Source: DASRHD01 sp035499715 (GTDB lineage Bacteria > Verrucomicrobiota > Verrucomicrobiia > Opitutales > Opitutaceae). Taken from it: a DNA stretch of 7,904 bases. The notes under the pieces are model-generated. The model did not search any database. It had not been told where the DNA came from and saw only the letters and a program-made list of their open reading frames with translations. The DNA is taken from NCBI GenBank assembly GCA_035499715.1, contig DATJYF010000071.1, forward strand, positions 1 to 7,904, read 5' to 3'. Position numbers and translations under genes: made by a program. Positions 1 to 7,553 of the stretch are shown piece by piece; within the stretch, counting starts at the first letter, position 1, and every line of letters starts with the position of its first letter.

Positions 1-194
1 TTGCGGGAATTGATATTCCGCTCAATCAGCCCGGCCAAAAAGGCCGATCGCTAAAACGCGGAATGCCGATAATACAAAATCATCCTCCGAGCTTCAGCCC
101 TTCCGTGTTTCCGCGATGAAGGATTAATTCAGAAACCAGGAAGCCATGACTTGATCCTGGTTTCCTCGCTTCTGAATTTTCCTCAACGATCCTG
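1..194. other. Non-coding tail beyond smc
   Basis: No credible gene is visible in this stretch. It contains several inverted repeats: a short hairpin at 32-46 with 5-bp arms (cggcc/ggccg) around five A residues, 7-bp arms at 57-63 and 109-115 (cgcggaa/ttccgcg), and the much stronger stem-loop at 126-178 listed separately. The neighbouring gene to the left lies outside the window, so whether this is a convergent or a tandem gap cannot be told. Confidence 0.6.
126..178 (-). terminator. Stem-loop after smc, candidate terminator
   Basis: A perfect 10-bp inverted repeat (132-141 gaaaccagga against 155-164 tcctggtttc) encloses a 13-base loop. It is extended by an outer 6-bp helix (126-131 aattca against 173-178 tgaatt) with an 8-base bulge on the right-hand arm only. 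It begins 17 bp past the smc stop codon, the expected place for a rho-independent terminator. The T-run is weak: reading in the smc direction the stem is followed by a mixed A/T stretch, while on the plus strand it is followed by a continuation of T residues. It could therefore work in both directions, or be a processing or stability element. Pairing is seen directly; the function is inferred. Confidence 0.5.
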
Positions 195-3100
195 TCAGGC
201 GCTGACGGCTTCGGCCGGGATCGGCGGTTGCGATGATCCCGGGGGCGCCGGTGGCGGCTGGGCGCGACGGACGGCATCGGCCACGGTGACCGTTTCCTGC
301 GTCTCCGCCTCCCCACGTTCCTGGTTGAAGCGCATCGAAACCGTCTTGGACACGCCGCGCTCCTCCATCGTCACGCCGTAGATCGCGTCGGCCGCGGCGA
401 TCGTGCGCTTGTTGTGCGTGATGATGATGAACTGCGAGTCGGTGACGAATTTTTTGAGCAGGTCGGTGAAGCGGCCGATGTTCGATTCGTCGAGCGGCGC
501 GTCGAGTTCGTCGAGCAGGCAGAACGGCGACGGCTTGACGAGGTAAAGCGCGAAGAGCAGCGCCACGGCGGTGAGCGTCTTCTGGCCGCCGGAGAGCAGC
601 GAGATGCTCTTCAGCTTGGTGCCGGGCGGCTGGGCCACGATCTCGATGCCGCTTTCGAGGATGTCCTCGGCCTGGATCAACTCGAGCTCGGCATGCCCGC
701 CGCCGAAGAGCGTCTGGAACGTGTAGGAGAAATTTTTCCGGATCTGCTCGAAGGTGACCTCGAACTGCTTTTGCGAGGTCTGGTTGATCTCGTCGATGGC
801 CTTGAGCAGCTCGGCCTTGGCGTTGGTCAGGTCGTCGCTCTGGTTTTTGAGGAAATCGTGGCGCTGCTTCAGCTCGGCGTATTCCTCGATCGCGACGAGG
901 TTGACCTCGCCCATGCCGCGCAGCCGCTGGCGGAGCGCGTCGATCTCGGCCTTAAACCCGTCCCAATTGGTCGCGTCGAGCGCGGCCAGGTCGGCCTCGG
1001 TCGGCTCGCCCTTCTGCCTGGGTCTGGCTTTCCGGCCGCGCGGCTTTTCCGCCGCGCCGTTGACCTGGGCCGCCGCAGTTCCGGTCTCCTGGCCCCTGGC
1101 TTCCGCTTCATCTTCCTCGTCGAGGTCGAGCGGTTTCACGCCCTCGGGCTCGTCGTCGGCGTGCCAGAGTTCGTGCTTCCAGTCGACGGAGGCGAGGTCG
1201 GATTGAAATTCGCGCCGGGCTTCCTCGGCGATGAATTCCGCGCGGGAACGGCTTTCCGCCAGCTTCACCTCGCAACGGCTCAGCTCTGTCTGCGCGGCGT
1301 CGGCCTCGGTGCGAAGCGCGGCCTGTCCCTGTTCGACGGCGGAAATTTCCTGCTCCACCCCGACGAGCTCGACCCGGATCTTTTCAACCGATTCCTGGGC
1401 GACGACGAGTGTCCTGGCCAGCTCGGCGCTGCGTGCGCGCTCGGCCCCGGCCTCGCGTTCGAGCCCGGCGATTTGCTCGGTCCAGACTTCGATTTCCTGC
1501 TGGCGCTGGATGAGCAACTCCTCGAGCTGCGCGCGCCGGCGGTCCATTTCGCCAAGGCCGCGGTCGAGCACCTCGACCTTCTGGCGGCGCTCGGCGAGCT
1601 CGAGGCGGGCCTGGGCGAGCGATTCTTTTTTCTGGTCGCGATCGGTGCGCACCTCGGTGATGCGGGTCTCGAGTTTGGAAATTTCTTCGCGCTGGCGCGT
1701 CGCCGCGGCGTCGGCCTCGGCCAGGCCGGCCTGGGCCCTGGCAAAACGCTGCTGCGCCTCGTCGCGCGCCTGGGTCAGCGAAGCCAGTTCGCTTTCCATG
1801 CGGCGGAGGCGTGCCGTCGCTTCATCGGCCGCTTTCTGGGCGTTGCGCTGCTCGGCCTGCGCGGCGGCCACGGCCTGCGTGGCGGTGAGGACGTCGGCGC
1901 GCCGTTGCTCGAGCGTCTGTTCGGCGGCGGCGAGGCGGGCGTTGAGCGCGTCGATCTGGGCGCGCTGCGCATCGTGCGCCTGCTGATCCCTGGCCAGCTC
2001 GCGCTTCGATTCGCGCAGGTCGATGTCGCGCTGGAGAATGCTGTTCGCGGGTTTCTTGCTGTGGCCGCCGAAGACGACGCCGCGCCGGTCGACGAGCTCG
2101 CCCTTGCGCGTGGCCACGGCGAGAAAACTGAAGGCCGGATTGGTCTTCCAAAAATCGAGAAACGCGCCGAGGTCGTCCGCGACGTAGCAGGCGCCGAGCA
2201 GGCCCGGCGCCGGATGGGCCGGATCGACGTCGTTGAGCGCGGCGGTGGCCGGAATGAGTCCGGGCGGCAGCGCGCCGGTCTCCAACTTCTGATCCTTGAG
2301 TTCCGCAACTTGCAGGCAGGCGCTGCCGAGCTGGTCGCTCTCAAGTTGGGCAAGGATTTTCTTGGCCGTGCCAAGGTCGGCGACGTGGATGGCCTCGACT
2401 GCGGCGCCGAGCAGCGCTTCGAGCGCCTTGCCAAATTCGGGCTTCACGTCGAGCCCCTGCATGACGGGCGAGACCCTGGCACCGTCGAGCGAGGCGGCGA
2501 GTTTGCCGGAGAGGAGCGCCTTCGCGCCCTCGCCGAAGCCCTCCCATTTTTCCTGGAGCTGCTGGAGCAGCTTGAGGCGGGCGGTGCGCTGGGCGAGCTG
2601 GCGGTCGATTTCCTGGAGCTTGCGCTGGGCGTCGCGAAATTCGCGCGTGAGGTCGGCCAACGTCTGCTGGGCGGCCTGCGCCTCGTTGTGGGCGCGGGAC
2701 TTTGCCGCCTGGGTTTCCTCGACGCGGGCGTTGAATTCTCCGGCGATGCGCGCGGCCTCGGCCTGCTGGGCCTGAGCCTGGGAAAGTTCCTGGGCAAGCG
2801 CGTCGTGGCGGAGCGCGCTGGTCTTCTGGTCCACCTCATAGCCGGAGCAGTCGGTGCGCAGGCGCGCCACCGTGCTCTCGAGCTGCAAAAGATGAAACTT
2901 GGCCTGCTGCAGCTCCTGCTCGATGCGGTTGAGCTCGCCCTCGACGACGGCCAGTTCGCGGTTGCGCGCCTGGAAGGCGGCGTCGCTGCTGCCGAGCAGG
3001 CCGAGCTGCATCTGCTTGTCCTGTGCGCCGGTGTCGGCCTGGGCGGCGAGCTCGCGGATCTGCATCTCGAGTTCGCCGAGATTGTCGCGGCTGGAGGCGA

Positions 3101-4052
3101 GGCGGTCCTGCAAGCCGGTGCGCTTGATGGCGGCGACGTTGGCCTGGTTCTCTGCCTGCTCTTTTTGCGAGCGGAGGTCGAAGACGGACTGCTGCGCGTC
3201 CTGCACGCGCTGGTTGAGGAGACTGCGGCCGGACTTCTTCTCCTCGAGATTGCGCTGGTGTCCAGTGAGCGCGGCGCGGCGGCTCTCGGCCTCGGCGCGG
3301 AGCGCGGCGGCCCTGGTTTCAAGTTCGCCGAGCGCGGTGCGGAGCTGGCCAAACTGCCAGCCGCCGAGGGCGAGCGCGAGGTGGCGGAGGCGGAAGCTGA
3401 GTTTCTTGTAGCGGAGCGCCTTCGAGGCCTGGCGCCTGAGGCTGCCAATCTGGCGCGAGACCTCGCCGATGACGTCGGCCACGCGCGCGAGATTCTGCTC
3501 GGTAAGGGCGAGCTTGCCCATGGCCTCGCGGCGCTGGGATTTGTACTTGGTGATGCCGGCGGCCTCCTCGAACACGGCGCGGCGCTCCTCCGGCTTGGAA
3601 GACAGGATCTGGTCGATCTGCCCCTGGGCCATGATCGAGTAGCTGGTCCGGCCGATGCCGGTATCCATGAAAAGCTTGTGGATGTCCTTGAGGCGGCAGG
3701 CCTGGCCGTTGAAAAAATACTCGCTCTGGCCGTCGCGCGAGACGCGGCGCATGATCTCGATCTGGTGGAAGTCGCTGCCGAGCTGCTTCTCGCAATCGGT
3801 GAGGAGGAGCGCGACCTCGCAGAGCTGGGCGGCCTTGCGGGTGTCGGCGCCCTCGAAAATCACGTCCTGCATTTTGCCGCCGCGCAGGGCCTTGGCGCTT
3901 TGCTCGCCCAGCACCCAGCGGATGGCGTCGGCGATGTTGCTTTTTCCGCAACCATTGGGGCCGACGATGGCAGTGACGCCGGGCTCGAAGCGCAGCGTGG
4001 TGGAATCGGCAAAAGATTTGAAACCGTTAAGTTTTAGCGCCTGCAGATACAT
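195..4052 (-). CDS. smc: Chromosome segregation protein SMC
   Basis: SMC is the core ATPase of the bacterial condensin-like complex, which with ScpA and ScpB organises and helps segregate the chromosome. All landmarks are present in this 1285-residue protein. The N-terminal head starts with YLQALKLNGFKSFAD and carries Walker A GPNGCGKSN at 31-39 and the Q-loop around Q143. A long coiled coil, rich in Ala, Glu, Gln and Arg, runs from about 175 to 505. The hinge is at about 525-665 and ends in a GVVFGG motif. A returning coiled coil reaches about 960. The C-terminal head has MGEVNLVAIEEY at 1047, the ABC signature LSGGQ at 1153-1157, Walker B ending in D1181-E1182, the D-loop, and H1213. It is about 100 residues longer than B. 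subtilis SMC because of a charged insert (about 963-1020) and a Pro-rich tail (about 1245-1285). The ATG at 4052 opens directly into the conserved N-terminus, so the start is secure although no ribosome site precedes it. scpA and scpB are not in view. Confidence 0.98.
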   Translation of the reverse strand: MYLQALKLNGFKSFADSTTLRFEPGVTAIVGPNGCGKSNIADAIRWVLGEQSAKALRGGKMQDVIFEGADTRKAAQLCEVALLLTDCEKQLGSDFHQIEIMRRVSRDGQSEYFFNGQACRLKDIHKLFMDTGIGRTSYSIMAQGQIDQILSSKPEERRAVFEEAAGITKYKSQRREAMGKLALTEQNLARVADVIGEVSRQIGSLRRQASKALRYKKLSFRLRHLALALGGWQFGQLRTALGELETRAAALRAEAESRRAALTGHQRNLEEKKSGRSLLNQRVQDAQQSVFDLRSQKEQAENQANVAAIKRTGLQDRLASSRDNLGELEMQIRELAAQADTGAQDKQMQLGLLGSSDAAFQARNRELAVVEGELNRIEQELQQAKFHLLQLESTVARLRTDCSGYEVDQKTSALRHDALAQELSQAQAQQAEAARIAGEFNARVEETQAAKSRAHNEAQAAQQTLADLTREFRDAQRKLQEIDRQLAQRTARLKLLQQLQEKWEGFGEGAKALLSGKLAASLDGARVSPVMQGLDVKPEFGKALEALLGAAVEAIHVADLGTAKKILAQLESDQLGSACLQVAELKDQKLETGALPPGLIPATAALNDVDPAHPAPGLLGACYVADDLGAFLDFWKTNPAFSFLAVATRKGELVDRRGVVFGGHSKKPANSILQRDIDLRESKRELARDQQAHDAQRAQIDALNARLAAAEQTLEQRRADVLTATQAVAAAQAEQRNAQKAADEATARLRRMESELASLTQARDEAQQRFARAQAGLAEADAAATRQREEISKLETRITEVRTDRDQKKESLAQARLELAERRQKVEVLDRGLGEMDRRRAQLEELLIQRQQEIEVWTEQIAGLEREAGAERARSAELARTLVVAQESVEKIRVELVGVEQEISAVEQGQAALRTEADAAQTELSRCEVKLAESRSRAEFIAEEARREFQSDLASVDWKHELWHADDEPEGVKPLDLDEEDEAEARGQETGTAAAQVNGAAEKPRGRKARPRQKGEPTEADLAALDATNWDGFKAEIDALRQRLRGMGEVNLVAIEEYAELKQRHDFLKNQSDDLTNAKAELLKAIDEINQTSQKQFEVTFEQIRKNFSYTFQTLFGGGHAELELIQAEDILESGIEIVAQPPGTKLKSISLLSGGQKTLTAVALLFALYLVKPSPFCLLDELDAPLDESNIGRFTDLLKKFVTDSQFIIITHNKRTIAAADAIYGVTMEERGVSKTVSMRFNQERGEAETQETVTVADAVRRAQPPPAPPGSSQPPIPAEAVSA

Positions 4053-4192
4053 GAAAAGGCTGCACTAGAGAGGCCGCGATTTCGCACGGCAATGGGAAAT
4101 AATTTCCAGTTGTTCACAGGCTATTCGCAGTTCAGACACGAAGCCCAACCCGACGGCATGCTAACACAATCAGCCGCCGGTGCAAAACAAAC
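4053..4192. promoter_or_regulatory. Divergent intergenic region, smc / transporter
   Basis: These 140 bp separate the starts of two divergent genes and must hold both promoters unless one lies inside a coding region. On the minus strand a weak sigma-70-like pair can be drawn: TTGCCG, a 17-base spacer, then TCTAGT, each matching the consensus at 4 of 6 positions. It would leave a very short leader before the smc ATG. I see no convincing promoter for the plus-strand transporter. Neither start has a Shine-Dalgarno sequence; the transporter ATG is preceded by an A-rich stretch. The promoter placement is tentative. Confidence 0.45.
4095..4107. promoter_or_regulatory. 13-bp palindrome, possible operator
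   Basis: A perfect palindrome, ggaaat-a-atttcc, sits centrally between the two divergent start codons in a locally AT-rich patch. Its size and symmetry would suit a dimeric repressor of the kind that often controls efflux pumps (TetR, MarR and similar families), but no regulator gene lies in the window. A 13-bp palindrome in an AT-rich patch can also arise by chance. Confidence 0.25.
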
Positions 4193-5650
4193 ATGAACGA
4201 AGTTGCCGCCATCGAAAATGGAATTTCCGCGCAGACCCGGCGCTATCTGCCGTGGCTCGTGGCCGTCGCGCTGTTCATGGAGAATCTCGACACGACCATC
4301 GTCAACACGGCGGTGCCAACGATGTCGGCCGCCCTGCATGTGCTGCCACTCAGCCTCAAGACCGTGCTGACCAGCTACACCATCAGCCTGGCGGTGTTCA
4401 TTCCGATCAGCGGCTGGATGGCCGACCGCTACGGAACCAAGCGGATTTTCGCCCTTGCGATCTCGCTTTTCATGCTCGGTTCGCTGCTCTGCGGACTCGC
4501 ATTCAACCTGCCGATGCTGGTCGCGTCGCGCATCGTGCAGGGCATGGGCGGTGCGATGATGACGCCGGTCGGCCGGCTCGCGCTGGTGCGGGCGTTTCCG
4601 CGTTCGGAGATGATCACGGCGATGAACTATGTCGTCATTCCCGCGCTGATCGGCCCGCTGCTCGGGCCCTTTGCCGGCGGCCTGATCGTGCACTGGCTGC
4701 CCTGGCGCGTGATTTTTTTCATCAACATCCCGTTCGCCATCGCCGGCCTCATCCTGCTCCGGCGGCACATGCCCGATTTCCGCGAGGAAGACGTGCCGTC
4801 GCTGGACCGCGAGGGATTTTTGCTTTTCGGCAGCGGCATCGCCCTGCTCTCCTATGTGCTGGAGATTTTCGGCGAGCACACGCTGGGCACGAGCGAGGTG
4901 ATTTTTCTGCTGGCGTGCGCCTGCATGCTGTTGCTGGCCTACGTCTGGCATGCCCGTCAGGCCGCCGCCCCCGTGCTCGCGGTGGAATTGTTCCGCATCC
5001 GCACCTTCCGGCTGTCGATCCTCGGCGGGCTGGTCACGCGGCTCGGCATCGGCGGCATGCCGTTCCTGCTGCCCCTGCTCTACCAGATCGGCCTCGGCTA
5101 TCTGCCCTGGCAGGCGGGCCTGCTGACCATGCCGCAGGCCGGGGCGGCCATCGGCATGAAGTTGCTGACCAAAACGCTGCTCGCCCGCTTCGGCCACCGC
5201 AGCGTGCTCGTGGTCAACACCGTCCTGCTCGGCATAACCATCATGGTGTTCACCCACGTGGCGCCGGGAACCTCGCTCTGGTTCATCCTGCCGCTGAGCT
5301 TCGCCCAGGGCTTCTTTTCGTCGCTGCAATTCACGAGCATGAACACGCTGACCTACGCCGACATCAGCAATCCGGATGCGAGCAAGGCCAGCAGCATCGC
5401 CAGCACAGCGCAGCAGATGGCGCTGAGCTTCGGCGTCGCCTTTTCCTCGCTCCTCGCGGCCTGGTTTCTCGGCCATGTCAACCGCGCCGACCCGGCGCAA
5501 CTCGTGCCGGCCCTGCACCACGCGTTTCTCGTCATCGGCTGCGTGACGATTGTCTCAAGCCTGATTTTTGCCGGCCTCCACGCCGACGACGGGAACAACG
5601 TGAGCAACCGGCGCGTCCGAAACGGGGAGGCCTCTCGCCCGGCCGCCTGA
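4193..5650 (+). CDS. DHA2-family MFS efflux transporter (MdtD-like)
   Basis: This is an inner-membrane secondary transporter of the major facilitator superfamily, expected to export small molecules by proton antiport. The 485 residues show about 14 hydrophobic segments, the count of the DHA2 (EmrB/QacA) group. Motif D1, LDTTIVNTAVP, is at 32-42 in helix 1. Motif A, GWMADRYGTKR, is at 74-84 between helices 2 and 3. Motif B has R113, Q116 and G117. The antiporter motif C, with the GPLLGPFAGG pattern, is at 154-163. WRVIFFINIP is at 171-180. Several stretches (AMMTPVGRL, the LFRIRTF region, QIGLG) resemble E. coli MdtD as I remember it, so MdtD is the closest named relative I can offer, but orthology and substrate are unproven. 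No membrane-fusion or outer-membrane partner gene is adjacent. The ATG at 4193 places about 20 residues before helix 1, as usual. No Shine-Dalgarno sequence is present. It lies 46 bp before the protease gene and may share its transcript. Confidence 0.93.
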   Translation: MNEVAAIENGISAQTRRYLPWLVAVALFMENLDTTIVNTAVPTMSAALHVLPLSLKTVLTSYTISLAVFIPISGWMADRYGTKRIFALAISLFMLGSLLCGLAFNLPMLVASRIVQGMGGAMMTPVGRLALVRAFPRSEMITAMNYVVIPALIGPLLGPFAGGLIVHWLPWRVIFFINIPFAIAGLILLRRHMPDFREEDVPSLDREGFLLFGSGIALLSYVLEIFGEHTLGTSEVIFLLACACMLLLAYVWHARQAAAPVLAVELFRIRTFRLSILGGLVTRLGIGGMPFLLPLLYQIGLGYLPWQAGLLTMPQAGAAIGMKLLTKTLLARFGHRSVLVVNTVLLGITIMVFTHVAPGTSLWFILPLSFAQGFFSSLQFTSMNTLTYADISNPDASKASSIASTAQQMALSFGVAFSSLLAAWFLGHVNRADPAQLVPALHHAFLVIGCVTIVSSLIFAGLHADDGNNVSNRRVRNGEASRPAA

Positions 5651-5696
5651 ACAAAATGACTGGTGGCGGCGCCGCCTTTGCCCTTACGACTCTTAT
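5651..5696 (+). other. 46-bp gap, transporter to protease
   Basis: A short GC-rich spacer. It contains a loopless palindrome, ggcggc-gccgcc (5665-5676), followed by only three T residues, so it is a poor terminator. No Shine-Dalgarno sequence precedes the protease ATG. The short spacing allows read-through from the transporter gene but does not prove an operon. Confidence 0.4.
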
Positions 5697-7547
5697 ATGA
5701 TCCTGAAAAACTGCCACGGTTCTTTTTTGGCCCTCCTTGCGTTCGCTCCGCTTGTCGCCGTCCTGCCCGCCCGCGCCGACGCGCCGACGGCGAAGATCGC
5801 CGTCCACACGGCCGACGATCTGCCGCGCCATACCTACGCGATGACCGAGGCGCCGTCCAGGCTCGTCGAGGACGATGCGGCATTCGCCGCCTTCGCCACT
5901 GCGGTGAAAAAGGACATCGAGGCGGACCTCGCCGCCTACGACATCCAGGACCGCACCTCGCTCCAGCGCTACAAAGGCACCCTGCTCGCGCTCGCGCTGC
6001 TCGACCGCGACGACGACGCGGCCCGCAGGCTGATCGCCGAGCTGCGCGCCCTGGAGGAAAAGCCCAGCCTCAAGCTCACCACCGGCCTCGTCTCCGAGGC
6101 CTGGCTCGACGCCCGGCGGAAAAAGCCCGCGCCCGACGCGTTCGCCGCCGCGCTGCAGGCCAGACTCACCGGCCTGCTCGCGCCGATGCCCTGGGACCTC
6201 GTGCAAAACGACATCAAGCAGTTGAAGGCCGGCTTCGAGGTACGCAGCGCGGCGCTGCTCATCGGCAGCGTGCAGGAGGAGATCGATCCCGCCGCACTCA
6301 AGACCGGCAAGGTCTCCGGCGACGTCGCCGCCACGCTCATCGGCATCCGCAACCAGCTGGTCAATTATCTTCCTTATAAAACCGCCATCGTCGCCGCGCT
6401 CGACGCCGACGTCACTGCGCACCGCGTCGTCAAGCCCGACCGCTGGACACCCACGCTCGTCACCCTCCCCACCGACGCCAAGGCCTCGCCCGTGCTCATC
6501 GGTATCTGGGACAGCGGCGTCGACATCGCTCTTTTCCCCGGCCGGATCTACACCGATCCCGCGGGCAAGCACGGCTTCGCTTTCGACCTGCACGACAACG
6601 TCGTGCCCGATCTGCTTTATCCGCTCGATGCCGCGGAGCAAAAACGCCTGCCGGAAATCGTCACGCGCCTCAAAGGCTTTCTCGATCTCCAGGCCGCGGT
6701 CGACAGCCCCGAAGCATCCGAGTTGAAGAAATACATGAGCGAGCTCAAGCCCGACCAGGTGAAGCCCACGCTCGAGGACCTCGGCCTGATCGGCGACCGT
6801 TCCCACGGCACGCATGTCGCCGGCATCGCCGTGGCGGGAAATCCCTTTGCCCGCATTGTGGTCGGCCGCATCACTTTCGACTATCATCTGATTCCGGAGA
6901 AGCCGACCATTGAACAGGCGAAAAAAGACGCCGCTTCCTACCTGGCCGCAGCCGATTATTTCAAGCGCGCCGGCGTGCGCGTCGTCAACATGAGCTGGGG
7001 CGGCTCGCTCAAGGACGTCGAGGACGCGCTCGAGGCCAACGGCGCCGGCGGCACCGCCGAGGAGCGCAAGAAACTCGCCCGTCAGATCTTTGACATCGGC
7101 CGCGACGGATTGCTCGCCGCGCTCAAGAGCGCGCCCGACATCCTTTTCGTCGCCGCCGCCGGCAACAGCGACAACAACGTCAAGTTCGACGAGTTCATCC
7201 CCTCGTCCTTTCAGCTGCCCAACATGATCACGGTCGGCGCGGTGGACCAGGCCGGCGAGGAGACGTCGTTCTCCAGCTTCGGCCCGATGGTCAATGTCCA
7301 CGCCAACGGCTTCGAGGTCTCCAGTTACATTCCCGGCGGCCAGCTTCTCAAGTTCAGCGGCACGTCCATGGCCGCGCCGCAGGTCACGAATCTCGCCGCC
7401 AAGCTCTTCGCCCTCGATCCGGCGCTCACGCCCGCGGCTGCCAAGGAACTCATTCTTGCCGGCTGCGTGAAAAACGGCCGCGTCAATCTGGTCAACGAAG
7501 CCAACAGCGTCGCCCTGCTGCAGAAAAAACTCGCGACAAAAAAGTGA
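5697..7547 (+). CDS. Exported subtilisin-like S8 serine peptidase
   Basis: This is a predicted secreted endopeptidase of 616 residues. An N-terminal signal peptide has a hydrophobic core at about 9-23 and a likely signal peptidase I site after ARA at 25-27 (or after A29), so it acts outside the inner membrane. Residues 30-255 are mostly helical and charged and match no prodomain that I recognise. The S8 domain spans about 263-600. It has catalytic D272 in IWDSGVD, H370 in SHGTHVAG, the oxyanion Asn N490 in AAAGNSDNN, and S557 in FSGTSMAAP, so the triad is complete and activity is expected. The spacing is unusual: D272 and H370 are 98 residues apart, against about 32 in subtilisin, because of a helical, charged insert at about 288-362. 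There is no C-terminal anchor, sorting domain or repeat after the catalytic core. The ATG at 5697 directly precedes the signal peptide, which supports this start. The substrate is unknown. Confidence 0.95.
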   Translation: MILKNCHGSFLALLAFAPLVAVLPARADAPTAKIAVHTADDLPRHTYAMTEAPSRLVEDDAAFAAFATAVKKDIEADLAAYDIQDRTSLQRYKGTLLALALLDRDDDAARRLIAELRALEEKPSLKLTTGLVSEAWLDARRKKPAPDAFAAALQARLTGLLAPMPWDLVQNDIKQLKAGFEVRSAALLIGSVQEEIDPAALKTGKVSGDVAATLIGIRNQLVNYLPYKTAIVAALDADVTAHRVVKPDRWTPTLVTLPTDAKASPVLIGIWDSGVDIALFPGRIYTDPAGKHGFAFDLHDNVVPDLLYPLDAAEQKRLPEIVTRLKGFLDLQAAVDSPEASELKKYMSELKPDQVKPTLEDLGLIGDRSHGTHVAGIAVAGNPFARIVVGRITFDYHLIPEKPTIEQAKKDAASYLAAADYFKRAGVRVVNMSWGGSLKDVEDALEANGAGGTAEERKKLARQIFDIGRDGLLAALKSAPDILFVAAAGNSDNNVKFDEFIPSSFQLPNMITVGAVDQAGEETSFSSFGPMVNVHANGFEVSSYIPGGQLLKFSGTSMAAPQVTNLAAKLFALDPALTPAAAKELILAGCVKNGRVNLVNEANSVALLQKKLATKK

Positions 7548-7553
7548 TCTCGC

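Noticed and set aside
51..88. Minus-strand GGAGG followed by ATG and a 10-codon frame
   Set aside because: The GGAGG abuts the ATG with no spacer, so it cannot act as a ribosome site, and the peptide is too short to support.
1170..3530. Repetitive-looking DNA within smc
   Set aside because: The recurring gcg/ctc-type words reflect the biased composition of the coiled-coil arms (Ala, Glu, Gln, Arg, Leu). I saw no true tandem repeat unit.
414..4037. A 1207-codon open frame antisense to smc
   Set aside because: Its codons are in exact register with the smc codons, so its stops would require TTA, CTA or TCA in smc, which are rare in GC-rich genes. The product is a Leu/Gly/Glu-rich sequence with no domain, while smc has every expected motif. 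It is a codon-usage shadow.
4121..5521. A 466-codon open frame antisense to the transporter
   Set aside because: It is in the same in-register arrangement as above, with a His-, Arg-, Gln- and Glu-rich product typical of antisense shadows. The plus strand has clear MFS motifs.
5665..5679. GC palindrome plus T residues as a terminator after the transporter gene
   Set aside because: The palindrome has no loop, giving only a weak effective stem, and just three T residues follow.
4180..5700. A 506-codon plus-strand frame overlapping the transporter
   Set aside because: It is an Arg-, Pro- and Ala-rich frame-shifted reading of the same DNA with no membrane segments or motifs. The frame starting at 4193 encodes the transporter.
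5532..7301. A 589-codon open frame antisense to the protease
   Set aside because: It is again codon-aligned with the real gene and made open by avoidance of TTA, CTA and TCA. It crosses the gene boundary and shows no domain.
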